Shown in pieces: positions 43,781 to 50,296 of a stretch of 64,000 nucleotides of DNA (position 1 is the first letter of the stretch; every line of letters starts with the position of its first letter). The notes under the pieces were generated by a model, which saw only the letters and a program-made list of their open reading frames with translations, was not told the DNA's origin and ran no database searches. This DNA is from Flavobacterium fontis (GTDB lineage: Bacteria > Bacteroidota > Bacteroidia > Flavobacteriales > Flavobacteriaceae): positions 41,409 to 105,408 of the forward strand of contig NZ_FQVQ01000013.1 of the NCBI RefSeq assembly GCF_900129405.1, written 5' to 3'. Made by a program: the position numbers and the translations under genes.

Positions 43781-43975
43781 ATGTTAATTATACCTATTAA
43801 AGACGGAGAAAACATTGATAGAGCTTTAAAGCGCTACAAGAGAAAATTTGATAAAACTGGAACGGTTCGTCAGTTACGCGCACGTCAAGCGTTTACGAAG
43901 CCTTCTGTAGTGCGTCGTGCACAAATCCAGAAAGCTCAGTATATCCAAGGATTGCGTGATGCGATGGAAGGATAG
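43781..43975 (+). CDS. rpsU: Small ribosomal subunit protein bS21
   Basis: 64 residues, MLIIPIKDGENIDRALKRYK, standard bS21 length with the basic helix RQLRARQAFTKPSVVRRAQI. In Bacteroidota ribosomes bS21, with bS18 and bS6, holds the 16S 3' tail and hides the anti-Shine-Dalgarno, which explains why most mRNAs lack Shine-Dalgarno sites. A strong site on rpsU itself fits autoregulation: when bS21 is short, the free tail would translate rpsU well. The gene has its own promoter and terminator. Confidence 0.96.
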   Translation: MLIIPIKDGENIDRALKRYKRKFDKTGTVRQLRARQAFTKPSVVRRAQIQKAQYIQGLRDAMEG

Positions 43976-43998
43976 GACTTAGTTTCATCTCAAAATAC

Positions 43999-44044
43999 AA
44001 CTGCTGTAAGGAAGTTTTCATAACTTTGTTACAGCAGTTTTTTT
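43999..44044 (+). terminator. Terminator of rpsU with a promoter box in its loop
   Basis: AACTGCTGTAA (43999-44009) pairs perfectly with TTACAGCAGTT (44029-44039) around a 19-nt loop, followed by TTTTT. The next start codon follows at 44045. Confidence 0.88.
44021..44028 (+). promoter_or_regulatory. -7 box TAACTTTG of the recombinase gene
   Basis: A perfect -7 match within the loop of the rpsU terminator, 16 nt before the ATG at 44045. No -33 TTG at the usual spacing. Confidence 0.45.
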
Positions 44045-44938
44045 ATGGCCTATTTGCAAGCATTTCAGGAGTATTTGGCGTTGGAGAAAAAGTATTCTCC
44101 ACATACGGTTTTGGCGTACCACAAGGATTTGCTTTTTTTTCAGGAGTTTTTAATCTCGGTGTATGAAGTGGAGGCTTTGGAGGCGGCGCATTATCCGATG
44201 ATTCGGAGTTGGATTGTTTCGATGGTCGATGCGGGGATGAGTACGACTTCGGTAAACCGTAAAGTATCTTCTCTAAAAGCGTTTTATAAATTTTTAATGA
44301 AAATGGGGGTGTTGCCAAGTAGTCCGTTGGCCCAACATAAGGCGCTCAAAACACCCAAGAAAGTGCAGGTGCCTTTTTCGGAAGTGGAGTTGGACAACGT
44401 ATTGAATACCCTTGAATATCCCGAAGGTTTTGAGGGGGTTCGTGACAAGTTGATAATTGATTTGTTTTATACTACGGGAATTCGTCGGGCGGAGTTGATT
44501 GGGTTGCGTATGCATCAAGTAGATCTTGCGGGAGGAATGCTTAAGGTGTTGGGGAAACGCAACAAAGAGCGGATTGTGCCCTTATTGCCTGTAGTGGTGA
44601 AACAAATGGAGTTGTATGTAAAGGAACGCGCTGGAATTGAAAACCCTATCGATGCGGACTACTTTTTTTTGATGTTAAAAGGCGTTAAATTAAACGAATC
44701 GTTTGTGTATCGGTTGATAAATTCGTACTTTAGTAATGTTTCCGAGAAGGTAAAAAAGAGTCCTCACGTGCTTCGGCATACGTTTGCGACGCATTTACTG
44801 AATCAGGGAGCAGACATAAATTCAGTAAAAGAGCTGTTAGGGCATTCCAGTTTGGCGTCGACTCAAGTGTATACGCACAGCAGTTTGGCAGAGTTACAGC
44901 ACGTTCATCGAGCGGCGCATCCACGGAATCGAAAATAG
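44045..44938 (+). CDS. Tyrosine recombinase XerC/XerD-type
   Basis: 297 residues, the normal Xer length. The N-terminal SAM-like DNA-binding domain covers residues 1-90. The catalytic residues are all seen: R147 in TTGIRRAEL, K171 in LGKRNKERIVPL, H241 and R244 in HVLRHTFATHLL, H267 in LLGHSSL, and Y276 in TQVYTHSSL. This is the chromosome-dimer-resolving housekeeping type, not an integrase tied to a mobile element. No dif site was recognised. Bacteroidota carry XerC and XerD homologues, and the sequence alone does not tell which this is. The hibernation factor gene follows after 28 nt. Confidence 0.93.
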   Translation: MAYLQAFQEYLALEKKYSPHTVLAYHKDLLFFQEFLISVYEVEALEAAHYPMIRSWIVSMVDAGMSTTSVNRKVSSLKAFYKFLMKMGVLPSSPLAQHKALKTPKKVQVPFSEVELDNVLNTLEYPEGFEGVRDKLIIDLFYTTGIRRAELIGLRMHQVDLAGGMLKVLGKRNKERIVPLLPVVVKQMELYVKERAGIENPIDADYFFLMLKGVKLNESFVYRLINSYFSNVSEKVKKSPHVLRHTFATHLLNQGADINSVKELLGHSSLASTQVYTHSSLAELQHVHRAAHPRNRK

Positions 44939-44966
44939 CGCAACGTTTAATTTAAAATTTTGAAGT

Positions 44967-45269
44967 ATGAAGGTAAATGTTAATGCTGTGAATTTTTCAG
45001 TAGACCGAAAGTTAGTTGATTTCATTCAGGTTCGTTTGGATAAATTGGAAAAGTATTTTGATAAAATTGTGAGTTCGGATGTTTTTTTGAAGGTTGATAA
45101 TACCAGTGAAAAGGAGAACAAGATTGTGGAGGTAAAAATTCACGTTCCCGGAGATGATTTTTTGGTCAAAAAACAATGCAAAACATTTGAGGAAGCGGTA
45201 GAGTTGGCAGCCGAATCTTTGGAGCGTTTGTTGGTAAAACGCAAGGAGAAAATTCGTTCCCATATTTGA
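44967..45269 (+). CDS. hpf: Ribosome hibernation promoting factor / RaiA family
   Basis: 100 residues, short-form Hpf/RaiA. MKVNVNAVNFSVDRKLVDFI and the conserved KLEKYFDKI with DVFLKVDN, and the C-terminal RLLVKRKEKIRSH basic tail. It binds 30S subunits in starvation to make inactive ribosomes. It is 28 nt downstream of the recombinase gene and precedes the tRNA-tuf promoter, in a translation-related neighbourhood. Confidence 0.9.
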   Translation: MKVNVNAVNFSVDRKLVDFIQVRLDKLEKYFDKIVSSDVFLKVDNTSEKENKIVEVKIHVPGDDFLVKKQCKTFEEAVELAAESLERLLVKRKEKIRSHI

Positions 45270-45294
45270 TTAAATTTTTTTCAAAAAAATATTT

Positions 45295-45323
45295 TGATAG
45301 AAAAATAAATTGCCTACATTTGC
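45295..45323 (+). promoter_or_regulatory. Promoter of the tRNA-tuf operon: TTG, 18 nt, TACATTTG
   Basis: TTG (45295-45297) and TACATTTG (45316-45323) with an 18-nt spacer fit the Bacteroidota vegetative promoter closely. It is the best complete promoter in the window and drives the tRNA, tuf and probably downstream genes. Confidence 0.75.
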
Positions 45324-45324
45324 A

Positions 45325-45351
45325 GTCCGTTAGAAATAGCGGACTTTTTTA
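45325..45351 (+). terminator. GAAA-tetraloop hairpin with U-tract at the operon start
   Basis: AGTCCGTTA, GAAA loop, TAGCGGACT, then TTTTTT. It begins 1 nt after the -7 box, so it may be the terminator of the recombinase-hpf unit, with the promoter packed into it, or a leader attenuator of the tRNA-tuf transcript. Confidence 0.7.
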
Positions 45352-45360
45352 TTGCATATT

Positions 45361-45434
45361 GCCGGTGTAGCTCAGCTGGCTAGAGCAGCTGATTTGTAAT
45401 CAGCAGGTCGTGGGTTCGAGTCCCTCCATCGGCT
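45361..45434 (+). tRNA. tRNA-Thr (anticodon TGT)
   Basis: A 74-nt cloverleaf. Acceptor GCCGGTG pairs with CATCGGC, anticodon stem GCTGA/TCAGC with loop TTTGTAA (TGT), and T arm GTGGGTTCGAGTCCC. The CCA end is not encoded. Confidence 0.95.
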
Positions 45435-45481
45435 CTTTGAAATATTGAATGTATTGTTTTGGTAGTACCGAAACATGGCTA

Positions 45482-45564
45482 GGGGAGATACTCAAGCGGC
45501 CAACGAGGGCAGACTGTAAATCTGCTGGTTTTCACCTTCGCAGGTTCGAATCCTGCTCTCCCCA
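45482..45564 (+). tRNA. tRNA-Tyr (anticodon GTA)
   Basis: An 83-nt class II tRNA with a long variable arm. Acceptor GGGGAGA/TCTCCCC, anticodon stem GCAGA/TCTGC with loop CTGTAAA (GTA), T loop GGTTCGAATCC. Confidence 0.95.
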
Positions 45565-45581
45565 CAATTAAAAGTTTAATC

Positions 45582-45628
45582 GTTTCAAGTTTTAAGTGGT
45601 TTTCAAGCCTGAAACTTCAAACCTGAAA
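45582..45628. repeat. Degenerate heptad repeats (TTTCAAG and CCTGAAA) between tRNAs
   Basis: Contains TTTCAAG at 45583 and 45601 and CCTGAAA at 45608 and 45622, so both orientations of the repeat seen at 2538 and 7020 meet here and could pair. It occupies the gap between tRNA-Tyr and the second tRNA-Thr. Confidence 0.7.
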
Positions 45629-45642
45629 CAGAAAACTTTACC

Positions 45643-45714
45643 GCCGGTGTAGCTCAGGGGTAGAGTGCTTCCTTGGTAAGGAAGAGGTCACGGGTTCAAA
45701 TCCCGTCATTGGCT
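45643..45714 (+). tRNA. tRNA-Thr (anticodon GGT)
   Basis: A 72-nt cloverleaf. Acceptor GCCGGTG pairs with CATTGGC (two G-T wobbles), anticodon stem CTTCC/GGAAG with loop TTGGTAA (GGT), and T arm CGGGTTCAAATCCCG. tuf starts 55 nt downstream. Confidence 0.95.
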
Positions 45715-45769
45715 CAAAATTGAATATTTGAACACTAATAAATATAACTAAGTTTAAAAATTAATTAAA

Positions 45770-46957
45770 ATGGCAAAAGAAAATTTTAGTCGTACCAAGC
45801 CACACCTTAATATTGGTACGATTGGTCACGTTGACCACGGTAAAACTACATTGACTGCTGCAATCACTAAAGTATTAGCAGATGCTGGTTACTGTCAAGC
45901 AAAATCTTTCGACCAGATTGACAATGCTCCAGAGGAAAAAGAAAGAGGTATTACAATCAACACTTCTCACGTAGAATATGAAACTGCTAACCGTCACTAC
46001 GCTCACGTTGACTGTCCAGGTCACGCGGATTACGTAAAGAACATGGTTACAGGTGCTGCTCAGATGGACGGTGCAATCTTGGTTGTAGCTGCTACAGACG
46101 GACCTATGCCACAAACTCGTGAGCACATCCTTTTAGGACGTCAGGTAGGTATTCCAAGAATCGTTGTTTTCATGAACAAAGTGGACATGGTTGATGATGC
46201 GGAATTGTTAGAATTGGTTGAAATGGAAATCCGTGACTTATTGTCTTTCTACGAATATGATGGAGACAATGGTCCTGTAGTTCAAGGTTCTGCTTTAGGT
46301 GGATTGAACGGAGATCCAAACTGGGTTCCAAAAATCCTTGAATTGATGGAAGCGGTTGACTCTTGGATTGAAGAGCCAGTTCGTGACAACGCTAAGCCTT
46401 TCTTGATGCCTGTAGAGGACGTATTTACGATTACTGGTCGTGGTACTGTTGCTACTGGACGTATCGAAACAGGTGTTGCTAACACAGGTGATCCAGTTGA
46501 AATCATTGGTATGGGTGCTGACAAATTGACTTCTACAATTACAGGGGTTGAGATGTTCCGTAAAATCCTTGACCGTGGTGAGGCTGGAGATAACGTAGGT
46601 TTGTTGTTACGTGGTATTGACAAAGCGGATATCCGTCGTGGTATGGTTATTTGTAAGCCAGGTTCAGTGAAACCACACGCTAAATTCAAAGCTGAGGTGT
46701 ATATCTTGAAAAAAGAAGAAGGTGGACGTCACACTCCATTCCACAATAACTACCGTCCTCAGTTCTATGTACGTACAACTGACGTAACAGGTACTATTTC
46801 TTTACCTGCTGGTGTAGAGATGGTAATGCCTGGGGATAACTTAACAATCACTGTTGATTTGTTGAGCCCAATCGCTCTTAACGTAGGTTTACGTTTCGCT
46901 ATCCGTGAGGGTGGTCGTACAGTAGGAGCAGGTCAGGTTACTGAAATCTTAGACTAA
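45770..46957 (+). CDS. tuf: Elongation factor Tu
   Basis: 395 residues. G1 motif [10 protein letters not shown], switch [22 protein letters not shown], and the domain 2-3 sequences [13 protein letters not shown] and [15 protein letters not shown] are all standard. It delivers aminoacyl-tRNA to the ribosome. It sits in the conserved tRNA-tuf-tRNA-Trp-secE order. Codon use is biased to highly expressed codons. A strong terminator-like hairpin follows the stop. Confidence 0.98.
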   Translation: MAKENFSRTKPHLNIGTIGHVDHGKTTLTAAITKVLADAGYCQAKSFDQIDNAPEEKERGITINTSHVEYETANRHYAHVDCPGHADYVKNMVTGAAQMDGAILVVAATDGPMPQTREHILLGRQVGIPRIVVFMNKVDMVDDAELLELVEMEIRDLLSFYEYDGDNGPVVQGSALGGLNGDPNWVPKILELMEAVDSWIEEPVRDNAKPFLMPVEDVFTITGRGTVATGRIETGVANTGDPVEIIGMGADKLTSTITGVEMFRKILDRGEAGDNVGLLLRGIDKADIRRGMVICKPGSVKPHAKFKAEVYILKKEEGGRHTPFHNNYRPQFYVRTTDVTGTISLPAGVEMVMPGDNLTITVDLLSPIALNVGLRFAIREGGRTVGAGQVTEILD

Positions 46958-46980
46958 TTCTAACGAATTAAAGGATATAG

Positions 46981-47016
46981 CCAGCAGAGTGTCTACGGAT
47001 TACTCTGCTGGTTTTT
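46981..47016 (+). terminator. Hairpin after tuf
   Basis: CCAGCAGAGT, an 11-nt loop, then ACTCTGCTGG and TTTTT. A perfect 10-bp stem; it may terminate partly before tRNA-Trp-secE-nusG. Confidence 0.9.
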
Positions 47017-47022
47017 AATGAA

Positions 47023-47093
47023 ACGGGTGTAGTTCAAGGGTAGAATAGCGGTCTCCAAAACCGTTGATGGGGGTTCGAATCCCTCCACCCGTG
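47023..47093 (+). tRNA. tRNA-Trp (anticodon CCA)
   Basis: Acceptor ACGGGTG/CACCCGT, anticodon stem GCGGT/ACCGT with loop CTCCAAA (CCA), and T arm GGGGGTTCGAATCCCTC. It sits immediately before secE, as in many Bacteroidota. Confidence 0.95.
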
Positions 47094-47111
47094 CAAATAA
47101 GAAATAATACG

Positions 47112-47306
47112 ATGAAAGTATTTCAATATTTTTCGGAGTCTTTTGAGGAATTGAAAACCAATGTGACTTGGCCAGAATGGGCAGAGGTACAAAAGTTCAC
47201 AGTTATCGTGGCCTTGTTCTCTGTGATTTTTGCTTTGGCTACTTGGGGTGTGGACGAATTATGTTCTCGCGCCATTACTGGTTTTTTCAATTTAATTAAA
47301 GGATAA
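47112..47306 (+). CDS. secE: Preprotein translocase subunit SecE
   Basis: 64 residues from the ATG at 47112 (MKVFQYFSESFEELKTNVTW), with the conserved P-x-W of short SecE (VTWPEWAEVQ). One membrane helix VIVALFSVIFALATWGV. The upstream in-frame ATG at 47064 lies in the tRNA-Trp and is rejected. nusG follows after 14 nt. Confidence 0.95.
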   Translation: MKVFQYFSESFEELKTNVTWPEWAEVQKFTVIVALFSVIFALATWGVDELCSRAITGFFNLIKG

Positions 47307-47320
47307 TACACGTTAGTAAA

Positions 47321-47872
47321 ATGGCTGATACGAGTGTGAAAAAATGGTATGTAGTACGTGCTGTAAGCGGGCAGGAAAATAAAGTTAAAAACTATATTGA
47401 GACTGAAATTAACCGTTTGGGCATGGCAGATTATATTTCCCAGGTTTTGGTACCTACTGAAAAGGTGGTTCAAATTCGTGATGGGAAAAAGATATCTAAA
47501 GACCGTGTTTATTTTCCAGGATACGTGATGATCGAAGCCAATTTAACGGGTGAAATTCCACACATCATCAAATCGATTACTGGTGTCATTGGTTTCTTGG
47601 GAGAAGTTAAAGGAGGTGATCCTGTGCCACTTCGTCAATCAGAAGTTAACCGCATGCTTGGTAAAGTAGATGAATTGGCAATCAATGTGGATACCCAATC
47701 GATTCCTTACAAAACAGGAGAGACTGTAAAAGTAGTCGATGGTCCTTTCAATGGGTTCAATGGTACCATTGAGAAGATCAATGAAGAAAAGCGTAAACTT
47801 GAAGTAATGGTGAAAATTTTCGGAAGAAAGACACCGTTGGAATTGAGTTTTATGCAAGTTGAAAAAGTATAA
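47321..47872 (+). CDS. nusG: Transcription termination/antitermination protein NusG
   Basis: 183 residues with the NGN domain (KKWYVVRAVSGQENKVKNYI; FPGYVMIEANL) and C-terminal KOW domain (GETVKVVDGPFNGFNGTIEK). It binds RNA polymerase and links transcription with translation or Rho. In the standard secE-nusG-rplKAJL order. Confidence 0.97.
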   Translation: MADTSVKKWYVVRAVSGQENKVKNYIETEINRLGMADYISQVLVPTEKVVQIRDGKKISKDRVYFPGYVMIEANLTGEIPHIIKSITGVIGFLGEVKGGDPVPLRQSEVNRMLGKVDELAINVDTQSIPYKTGETVKVVDGPFNGFNGTIEKINEEKRKLEVMVKIFGRKTPLELSFMQVEKV

Positions 47873-47936
47873 TCACAATTAATTATAATCCTACATCTAC
47901 GCTTCCAACTGTTAGATGTGCTAAATTTTGTAAAAA

Positions 47937-48380
47937 ATGGCAAAAGAAATTAGTAAAGTAGTTAAACTACAAGTTAAGGGAGGTGCTGCGAATCCTTCGC
48001 CACCGGTTGGACCTGCTTTGGGAGCTGCTGGGGTTAACATCATGGAGTTTTGTAAGCAGTTTAATGCGCGAACTCAAGATCAACCCGGCAAAGTATTACC
48101 TGTACAAATTACAGTGTACAAAGACAAATCGTTTGATTTTGTCGTCAAAACTCCTCCAGCTGCGGTGCAATTAATGGATGCTGCTAAAATCAAATCGGGT
48201 TCAGGGCAACCTAACCGTAAGAAAGTAGCCAATGTCTCTTGGGATCAAATCAAAACGATCGCTGAAGACAAAATGCCTGATTTAAATTCGTTCACGATTG
48301 AATCAGCTATGAGTATGATTGCCGGTACTGCTCGTTCTATGGGTATTACCGTAACCGGGGATTCTCCGCTAAAAAAATAA
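47937..48380 (+). CDS. rplK: Large ribosomal subunit protein uL11
   Basis: 147 residues, [20 protein letters not shown], with [20 protein letters not shown], the signature of L11, and the C-terminal rRNA-binding domain [13 protein letters not shown]. It is 6 nt before rplA. Confidence 0.98.
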   Translation: MAKEISKVVKLQVKGGAANPSPPVGPALGAAGVNIMEFCKQFNARTQDQPGKVLPVQITVYKDKSFDFVVKTPPAAVQLMDAAKIKSGSGQPNRKKVANVSWDQIKTIAEDKMPDLNSFTIESAMSMIAGTARSMGITVTGDSPLKK

Positions 48381-48386
48381 TGAGTT

Positions 48387-49076
48387 ATGGCAAAATTGAC
48401 GAAAAAACAAAAAGAAGCTGCCTCTAAAATCGAGAAGAATAAATTGTATTCTTTGAAAGATGCTTCTGCTTTATTAAAGCAGGTTTCTTATGCAAAATTT
48501 GATGAGTCGGTAGATATTGCTGTTCGTTTGGGCGTTGATCCTCGAAAAGCAAATCAAATGGTTCGTGGCGTAGTTACTCTACCTCACGGAACGGGTAAAG
48601 ATGTACGTGTGTTGGCTTTGGTTACTCCAGATAAAGAGGCAGAAGCAAAAGCAGCAGGTGCTGATTACGTAGGTTTAGACGAATTCCTTCAAAAAATTAA
48701 AGATGGTTGGACTGATGTTGATGTAATCATCACTATGCCAGCGGTTATGGGTAAATTAGGTCCATTAGGTCGTATTTTAGGACCTCGTGGTTTGATGCCT
48801 AACCCTAAAACAGGTACAGTAACTATGGAAGTAGGGAAAGCTGTACAAGAAGTGAAAGCGGGTAAAATCGACTTTAAAGTGGACAAAACAGGTATCGTAC
48901 ACGCGGGTATCGGAAAAGTATCTTTCGATGCTGACAAGATTGTCGATAACGCTCACGAAATTATTCAAACATTAATCAAATTAAAACCAACTGCAGCTAA
49001 AGGTACTTACATCAAGTCTATCCACTTGTCAAGTACAATGAGTCCTGCTATTGCTTTAGATCCTAAAGCAGTGTAA
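48387..49076 (+). CDS. rplA: Large ribosomal subunit protein uL1
   Basis: 229 residues. The L1 core includes [22 protein letters not shown] sequence ([20 protein letters not shown]) and [21 protein letters not shown]1 is known in other bacteria to repress its own operon by mRNA binding. Confidence 0.98.
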   Translation: MAKLTKKQKEAASKIEKNKLYSLKDASALLKQVSYAKFDESVDIAVRLGVDPRKANQMVRGVVTLPHGTGKDVRVLALVTPDKEAEAKAAGADYVGLDEFLQKIKDGWTDVDVIITMPAVMGKLGPLGRILGPRGLMPNPKTGTVTMEVGKAVQEVKAGKIDFKVDKTGIVHAGIGKVSFDADKIVDNAHEIIQTLIKLKPTAAKGTYIKSIHLSSTMSPAIALDPKAV

Positions 49077-49099
49077 TTGGGTAGTTAAAAAGTTTTATT

Positions 49100-49600
49100 A
49101 TGACTAGAGAAGAAAAATCAATCGCGATAAAAGACTTAACTGCAAAATTAGCAGAGGCGAATATCCTTTACATTGCAGATACGTCAGGTTTAGATGCTGA
49201 AACAACATCTAACTTACGCAGAGCTTGTTTTAAAGCAGGAATCAAATTAGAAGTGGTAAAAAACACCTTGTTGGAGAAAGCGATGGAAGCTTCAGAAAAC
49301 GAGTACGGTGAATTGCCAACTATCCTTAAAGGAAACTCTTCTATCTTGATTGCTTCTGTGGCAAATCAACCTGCGAAAATCATCAAAGATTTCCGTAAGA
49401 AGTCGGATAAGCCTCTTTTAAAAGGTGCTTACATCAACCAAGAAATCTACATCGGTGATAACCAGTTGGATTCATTAGCAGCGTTAAAATCGAAAGAAGA
49501 AGTTATTGGAGAAATCATCGGATTACTTCAATCTCCTGCAAAACGCGTACTTTCTGCTTTGTTGAACAATGCAGAGCAAAAAGGCGAAGCTGCAGAATAA
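49100..49600 (+). CDS. rplJ: Large ribosomal subunit protein uL10
   Basis: 166 residues. MTREEKSIAIKDLTAKLAEA, then SGLDAETTSNLRRACFKAGI and VKNTLLEKAME, the typical L10 N-terminus. It forms the stalk base for L7/L12. It starts 23 nt after rplA. Confidence 0.97.
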   Translation: MTREEKSIAIKDLTAKLAEANILYIADTSGLDAETTSNLRRACFKAGIKLEVVKNTLLEKAMEASENEYGELPTILKGNSSILIASVANQPAKIIKDFRKKSDKPLLKGAYINQEIYIGDNQLDSLAALKSKEEVIGEIIGLLQSPAKRVLSALLNNAEQKGEAAE

Positions 49601-49655
49601 TTGAACGCACTTAATAAATAAAATAAATTTAAAAACATTTTAAACGATAGAAAAA

Positions 49656-50027
49656 ATGGCAGATTTGAAACAATTCGCAGAACAATTAGTTAACTTGACT
49701 GTTAAAGAAGTTAACGATTTAGCTACAATCTTAAAAGAGGAGTACGGTATCGAGCCTGCTGCTGCTGCAGTAGTCGTTGCTGCTGGTGGAGGTGATGCTG
49801 GTGCTGCTGAAGAGCAAACAGAATTCACTGTAGTATTGAAAGATGCTGGTGCTTCTAAATTAGCGGTAGTTAAAGCAGTTAAAGAATTAACTGGATTGGG
49901 TCTTAAAGAAGCGAAAGATATCGTAGACGGAGCTCCATCTAACATTAAAGAAGCGGTTTCTAAAGCAGAAGCTGAAGGCTTGAAAAAAGCTTTAGAAGAA
50001 GCTGGAGCTGTAGTTGAATTGAAATAA
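49656..50027 (+). CDS. rplL: Large ribosomal subunit protein bL12
   Basis: 123 residues with N-terminal dimerisation segment, Ala/Gly-rich hinge ([20 protein letters not shown]) and C-terminal factor-binding domain ([20 protein letters not shown]). It forms the L7/L12 stalk. Followed by a strong hairpin. Confidence 0.98.
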   Translation: MADLKQFAEQLVNLTVKEVNDLATILKEEYGIEPAAAAVVVAAGGGDAGAAEEQTEFTVVLKDAGASKLAVVKAVKELTGLGLKEAKDIVDGAPSNIKEAVSKAEAEGLKKALEEAGAVVELK

Positions 50028-50049
50028 TTCTTTTACGGTTTAAGAATTA

Positions 50050-50092
50050 GGTTTAGGTCCTGAGTAAGCACTCAGCGGCCTAAACCCTTTTT
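50050..50092 (+). terminator. Terminator or attenuator between rplL and rpoB
   Basis: GGTTTAGG pairs with CCTAAACC, and inside it TGAGT pairs with ACTCA around AAGC. Followed by CTTTTT. A nested stem of this kind could set the ratio of ribosomal-protein to RNA-polymerase mRNA. Confidence 0.88.
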
Positions 50093-50096
50093 CGTA

Positions 50097-50296
50097 TAAT
50101 AAATTTATCTTTTTTTGACTGTGCATTTACACATTCAAATTCAATACAAACTATAACCTTTACGAAGAAAGAAATAAACGGTTTTCTTGGTTTATTTTAA
50201 AAGATGTAACGGTTATTTTACTCAAGAAAAGTTACAAAATCAACGTGTATTTACACAAAAAAGTACTTTTTTTAAAAATCAAAATTTTGTCCATTG
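50097..50296 (+). promoter_or_regulatory. AT-rich rpoB leader with paired palindromes
   Basis: A 200-nt leader with no gene. It contains GTGCATTTACAC (50121-50132) and GTGTATTTACAC (50245-50256), 124 bp apart. The second is a perfect GTGTA-TT-TACAC palindrome and the first differs at one base. No full -33/-7 promoter was recognised here. Confidence 0.45.

Noticed and set aside
44045..44938. Integrase of a genomic island
   Set aside because: The gene is a standard Xer recombinase in a housekeeping context, with no att repeats or cargo next to it; nearby tRNAs are intact.
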